The notes beneath the pieces were generated by a model. The model made no database searches and was not told the origin of the DNA. It saw only the letters and a program-made list of their open reading frames with translations. A DNA stretch of 50,981 nucleotides from Hypsibius dujardini (taxonomy: Eukaryota > Tardigrada > Eutardigrada > Parachela > Hypsibiidae): NCBI GenBank assembly GCA_001579985.1, contig LRSR01000763.1, positions 1 through 50,981 of the forward strand, read 5' to 3'. The position numbers were made by a program, and so were the translations under genes. Of the stretch, positions 46,622-50,981 are shown piece by piece; the first letter of the stretch is position 1, and each line of letters opens with the position of its first letter.

Positions 46622-49600
46622 ATGGTAAAGTGTGTCATCTGCAGTAACCGCAGCACCGGCGTCCATTATGGAGTAGTTTCTTGCGAAGGCTGCAAGGTAC
46701 TGTATGTTTTTCTAAAAGAGGAATTCTTCAGTAAGAAATGTGTCTGTGTCTGTATCTTTATCTGTATCTGTGCCTATGTACCAGTCTGAGTCTGTCGCTA
46801 TCCCTGTGGTTGTGTGCAGAGCTGTGCCGCTAAAGGTTTCAGACTCCCGCTACGCTAACGCTACGCTAATCATGTTGACCGCTACGCTAACGCTACGCTA
46901 ACGTTAATCGTCGAAAAATCCGCACCGCTAAAACCGCTAAATCCGCTAATGGTAAATTTTATTAGTCTATAAATCCATTTCAGATGCCTTTCGCTTAACG
47001 CGGCACTGGTAATATAGCAGATCAATATTGACGTTCCCGAAAAACAGATTTTCAAAGTCACCGTCATTAGAAGCCTGACGCTTTGGCAGCTCTAGACATT
47101 GGTGAAAGAAATAATCTCCTAACATTGAGCAGGCTCTTTGAAAAGTCTAGCTATTTTTACATTTACAAAAAGCACTTTTTCCAGTTGGACGTGTCACGTG
47201 AGCTATTGTGAAGCTGAGCAGTCTCACATGTGACGCGTATGAGGCAAAGTCTGTATTTCGGCTCGCACTCCACTTGGTCGATAAATCTGCTCACTCATGG
47301 GTTTCTCTTGATGGCAGCTGCTTGATTGTTTCATTTCCAAAAGTGCCATAGTATACTAGAGCATAGTACAGTAAATCAAACAATCAAGCAGCTGCCATCA
47401 AAGAGAAAACCCTTGAGTGAGCCGATTTATCGACCAAGTGGAGGGCGAGCCGAAATACACACTTTGCTTCATACTGTTATTTGAATTATTGCTTCCTAAC
47501 GCAACAAGACCGCTAAATCCGCACCGCTAATTTCATTGCCGCTACGTCCGCTAATTGGAATTACCGCTACGCTACCGCTACGCTGACGAACTTGACCGCT
47601 AACGCTAATCCCGCTAAGCGTAGCGGTTTAGCGGGTTTAGCGGCCGCTAAAGTCCTCCGCTAAATTAGCGGCACAGCTCTGGTCTCTACTACCACTGCAT
47701 CACTGCATATCTTTCTGTTTCTCTATTTTGCCTTTTTTATCAATACTATATTGGCAGGCATTCTATAAAAGAGGACTCGTAAAGTCGCTCAGCTACAAGT
47801 GCTATTTCGGCAAGAAATGTTTCGACAATTTGAAGACCTCTTATCGCTGTAAGGCGTGTCGCTTCCAAAAGTGCCTCCAAGTCGGGATGAATCTCCGTGG
47901 TAGGTGTACTTGGTCATTGTTTCGTTGGGATTTATTTTGTCTAAATATACTGTAATCTAGCGCCCAAACGAGGAAGAAAAATTCGAGGAACTCTGATTAA
48001 ACAAAGCGTCCCAGACACTAAGCCTTACGACGGAAATTACGTTATCAGTCAACAAATGGAATTATCACTTAACAATACCGTGCAGGAATACTGCCAGTTT
48101 CGCTCTCAGGAGGAGGACGTGGTAGCCTTCTGCAGAGCTCCGCCCATTTTCGGAGGAAACACCCCTCAAACTGAGCTGTTATCGGTTCCAACTGCCCACC
48201 AGAATGTCCAGTTTGACAATGTCTCTGGCGGGGACAATTATGCTACCTTGCCTGGCTTCTTCACCGACTACTGGCATGTCCTTCAACGAAACGGTTCCTT
48301 CATCAAAGACACAATCCGGACGGTGGCATCAGCTGTGCGGATTGTCTACGGGGACCAGCTGATCCAGTGGAACAGCTTTATGTATGACGTGCTGACTCGT
48401 GGAAACGTTCCAGTAAGACAACTTACTCATGATCTACGCTAGGGGGCTTTCTCTAATTACTGATGCTGTTAATGAGATATATATATTTCCGGTTTTGTTT
48501 TATTGTTCGTATAGCATCAGCCGCAGACAACCCTGGAACAAATGTCCGAAGCCGTGCGGAATTCCTTTACTGAGTGCGTGCGAAAGAGCACACGGTTTCA
48601 TCTGATGCTTCCGGGATTCTCCGACCTCGACGGGGCCGATCAGAAGATTCTTCTTACAGAGAAACTCACAGAGACTTGGCTGGTAAAGAGCGCTCATTTT
48701 ATATCCGTAAAAGAATCGTGAGTTTTTCAATTATTTCCTACGTTGTCTAGATTGTGACTGCGCCTTACATGCGAGATGGGGAGACGTACTTGGCCGAGGA
48801 TGGACTTCACTTTTGCCAGTACTGGATGAGACAGGTAGATGCAATGGACCTATGGGAAGGCCGATAAACTAAAGCTTTAATCATGCTTAGCACATAGTTA
48901 TATTGATCGCTCTGCTAACACAAGATCGACTGGTTTTTTCATAAAATTTTTTCACTTTAATTTTAATGATGGCGTGTATAAGATTCAATTTATGTGGACT
49001 TTGTTGCATGTGATTGTTAAGGCCCTTATTACAAATTTCAGATAGCGGATCCGCTCTATTTGGTCACGACCGTCGCTTGGGCGGAAGAATTGAATTCTCT
49101 CGGTTTGACCTTACTGGAATCTTTTCTTCTCCTAGCTGTGGCGACATATCAGCCGGGTTAGTACTCGAACTTTTACTCTGGTCCTTTTTTACGGAAAGCA
49201 CCTACTCGTATAACTTGATAACCTACCTATCCTTTTAATGATAAATACAAAGAGCCAGTTTGCTCCGCGGTTGCAGAGATAACCACAGCAAAAGATAAGA
49301 AACTGCTGACTTTTCTACACGCTCACTACATGGACTGTCTCCTCCATGCAATCCGCTCATGATGTTCTCTCCCCGAACAGGCCGTAATCGAACGAAAACT
49401 GCTCAGTTTCATGCGCCTTTTCCGCCTAATCTATCGGTTGGGGAACCTTTATGTCAAGTCCTTAGACTGTTCTACAACCCCTTTCCAGGTACACGGACGT
49501 CTAGCAATAATTAATTTTCAGCTTTTCTCCACCCAAAATTGAAAATTATTTTGATTTTTTTCTTTCAGACGATAAAGGGATCGCCAGTCACATCCGTCAT

Positions 49601-49634
49601 CCAAGCCCTTTTCATGGAGAACGACGGTCTTTAA
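46622..49634 (+). CDS. Nuclear receptor, in-frame TGA in ligand-binding domain
   Basis: Eight exons join in phase to 446 codons: 46622-46696, 47758-47899, 47961-48412, 48515-48682, 48751-48834, 49042-49156, 49253-49488 and 49569-49634. The DNA-binding domain starts at the N-terminus ([20 protein letters not shown]), with P-box CEGCKAFYKR and second finger CYFGKKCFDNLKTSYRCKAC, then FQKCLQVGMN. The ligand-binding domain carries the typical LPGFSDLDGADQKILL signature. A TGA at 49360-49362 (codon 382) interrupts it, and homology resumes after it in the same frame. Reading one frame over, the same bases give MMFSP, typical of this LBD position, which suggests a pair of compensating indels. It is either a recent pseudogene, a product lacking the last helices (including AF-2), or a sequence error. 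Exon borders match the minus-strand receptor. Confidence 0.8.
46817..47681. mobile_element. hAT-like element with CGCTAA subterminal arrays
   Basis: Ends CAGAGCTGTGCCGCTAA and inverted TTAGCGGCACAGCTCTG. Both subterminal regions (46845-46955 and 47500-47670) are packed with CCGCTAA and CGCTACGCTAA words in both orientations. CAG-A-G/C-TGTG ends and repeated subterminal motifs are typical of hAT elements, but the expected 8-base duplication is not evident (GTTGTGTG against GTCTCTAC). No transposase ORF. It occupies most of intron 1 of the receptor. Confidence 0.65.
47240..47471. mobile_element. Nested hairpin MITE (TGAGGCAAAG family)
   Basis: 232 bases, TA on both sides, inverted arms of about 95 bases including ATTTCGGCTCGC, TTGGTCGATAAATC and CTTGATGGCAGCTGCTTGAT. 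It lies inside the hAT-like element, hence is younger. A single arm of the same family is at 5701-5754. Confidence 0.85.
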
Positions 49635-50378
49635 GCAAAAAAGATGACTGCTCAAATTGATCTGCATCCTTCGTCTGTATCTTTAGCTTTTGTTGTTAGA
49701 GGTTTCCTGAAGCCTGACAAGTTTAAAAAAAGTCAAGTTACACAAGACAAGCGACCGAGCTTAACCGGTGAGAAAGTATAGAATGTGCTGCCACCTGAGT
49801 CGCGTTAGCGCCCCGGCCACTGGAACATTGCTCGCTCATTTGGAACATTTTTACCACGCCCAAGGGGGGGGGGGAGATAGATGGGATGGGTAATGCAAAA
49901 ATAATGCACACGAAGCATCAACACTCTCGGGTATAAATCGACCGATACTAGCTGACGTACTTCTGGCATATATTTGTGAGATAACAAAATGAACCTTTGC
50001 ACCCTCGGCGCTGAGTGAATCTTTTTCATTCGGCGCTCGCTGCTTCGCGAACGGAAGCTTCCGGCTTTCGTTAGCACGGCTCGTTGGTACCCTTCATACA
50101 TGTCGTACGGTATAATATCGATAGGTACAGACAGTACACTGTACACCCGTCAATGGCCAACAGCAGCATCACAAGGCGAAAAAGCGCCTCACTGCACTGC
50201 AGCTCAAAATAATCGATCGTCAATCGCGTGAGACGTTTCCACGAAGGCTGTCATGATTGAAGCCTCCTTTTCGCACAAGATAGATATCTTTCTCCCCACA
50301 AAAAGGGTTTGCCTCGCCATTATTTTTGGCTTTTTGAGAAAATTTCTCAAGGTTGACTGACATTCCTTTTTCCGTAAG
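49635..50378. other. Intergenic between plus-strand receptors
   Basis: No gene seen. G-run at 49865-49874. Likely 3' UTR of one receptor and promoter of the next. Confidence 0.4.
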
Positions 50379-50981
50379 ATGCCGATAAAGTGCCTGATTT
50401 GCGGGAATCGCAGTACGGGAGTGCATTACGGTGTGGTTTCTTGCGAGGGATGCAAGGTAAACCGGCTCTAGACTATAAGCATATTTATAATAAATGTAAA
50501 AGGAACATGCCTTTTTTTATAGGCATTCTACAAGAGAGGACAGACTAAATCGCTGAGTTATAAATGTTATTTCGGCCAGGCGTGTTTCGAGGACGGAATC
50601 AAGTCGAATCGGTGTAAAGCCTGTCGCTTTCAAAAATGCGTTCAGGTCGGAATGAACTTGCAAGGTGAACAGTAGTCCTGGTCCTTTCAGGTTTCCATTT
50701 TTCTCTATGTTTTTATTTCAAACTGCATGTCTGAAACAGTGGCTCAGCTTTACCTATCCGTGTCTATTATCTGTCTACCTTGTATTATTACACTATATTA
50801 TATATTACTTCACAATATATGCATGTCTATACATTACTATATGTATTATATATATTATCTACTTTGTATTGTTACATTATAATATATATTACTTTACAAT
50901 ATATATGTGTACCTTAATTCTTGTATTGTTGCATTATAATATTTGTTACTTTATAATGTATATATATAATGTATATATATA
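50379..50981 (+). CDS. Nuclear receptor DNA-binding domain, cut by window end
   Basis: Exon 1 is 50379-50456 and exon 2 is 50523-50664; a donor follows and the rest lies beyond the window. It encodes [20 protein letters not shown] then SCEGCK, and [17 protein letters not shown] with [16 protein letters not shown]. It is a close paralogue of the 46.6-kb receptor: same first-exon split inside the P-box region, second exon of identical length (142 bases) and the same unusual Tyr in CEGCKAFYKR. All eight zinc cysteines are present. Confidence 0.85.
50760..50981. repeat. AT-rich degenerate tandem repeat
   Basis: Loose repetition of TTACATTATAATATATATTA-like units with TTTACAATATATA links, within the receptor intron and running off the window end. 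Confidence 0.6.

Noticed and set aside
46740-46800. Short tandem GT(A/C)TCTGT repeat as CRISPR-like or array
   Set aside because: It is a degenerate microsatellite in a eukaryotic intron with no spacers.
49360-49362. TGA as a selenocysteine codon
   Set aside because: Nuclear receptors are not known selenoproteins, and the local frame pattern fits indels better.

Overview
This window is metazoan nuclear DNA. Every protein gene I could rebuild is split by short GT-AG introns, mostly 50-350 bases, and several proteins are animal-type orthologues: neuferricin (CYB5D2), the OST3/OST6 (MAGT1/TUSC3) subunit, glutathione synthetase, DNAJC3/p58IPK, RPRD1 and FERRY3/C12orf4. Gene density is high. Introns are rich in TGAT/ATTG-type runs and the right end holds several divergent nuclear receptors. 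This fits a compact invertebrate genome, perhaps ecdysozoan and possibly tardigrade, but the species call is inference only. All exon joins below come from reading splice signals and checking phase by eye.

Layout. Bases 1-6.5 kb are transposon-rich: a dispersed repeat, Tc1/mariner and pogo relics, MITE ends and two nuclear-receptor half-site arrays. From 6.5 to 11 kb lie CYB5D2 (+) and OST3/OST6 (+), separated by a palindromic element carrying four TGACGTCA sites. From 11.3 to 15.2 kb are two minus-strand membrane or surface genes: a Ser/Tyr/Gln-rich protein with signal-like ends and a four-pass protein. Bases 15-20 kb are mostly non-coding, with a dead mariner (maT type, DD37D) and another palindrome.

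From 20.1 to 29.4 kb four genes run on the plus strand: a small unknown ORF ending 7 bases before the glutathione synthetase start, GSS, DNAJC3 and RPRD1. From 30.1 to 33.9 kb on the minus strand is a 708-residue protein with two chromodomains separated by a Ser/Pro-rich linker. It is divergent from FERRY3 (34.3-37.1 kb), whose intron holds a MITE and a pogo relic.

From 37.4 kb to the end are three nuclear receptors: one complete on the minus strand, one on the plus strand with an in-frame TGA in its ligand-binding domain, and one cut by the window end. Between them is a His-rich four-pass membrane protein whose large intron contains a foldback, Mutator-like element.

Functionally the ER theme recurs (OST3/OST6 oxidoreductase, DNAJC3 chaperone). 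RPRD1 and the chromodomain protein are nuclear. The receptors form a local family with shared intron positions. No operon is proven; the only bicistronic candidate is the unknown ORF plus GSS.
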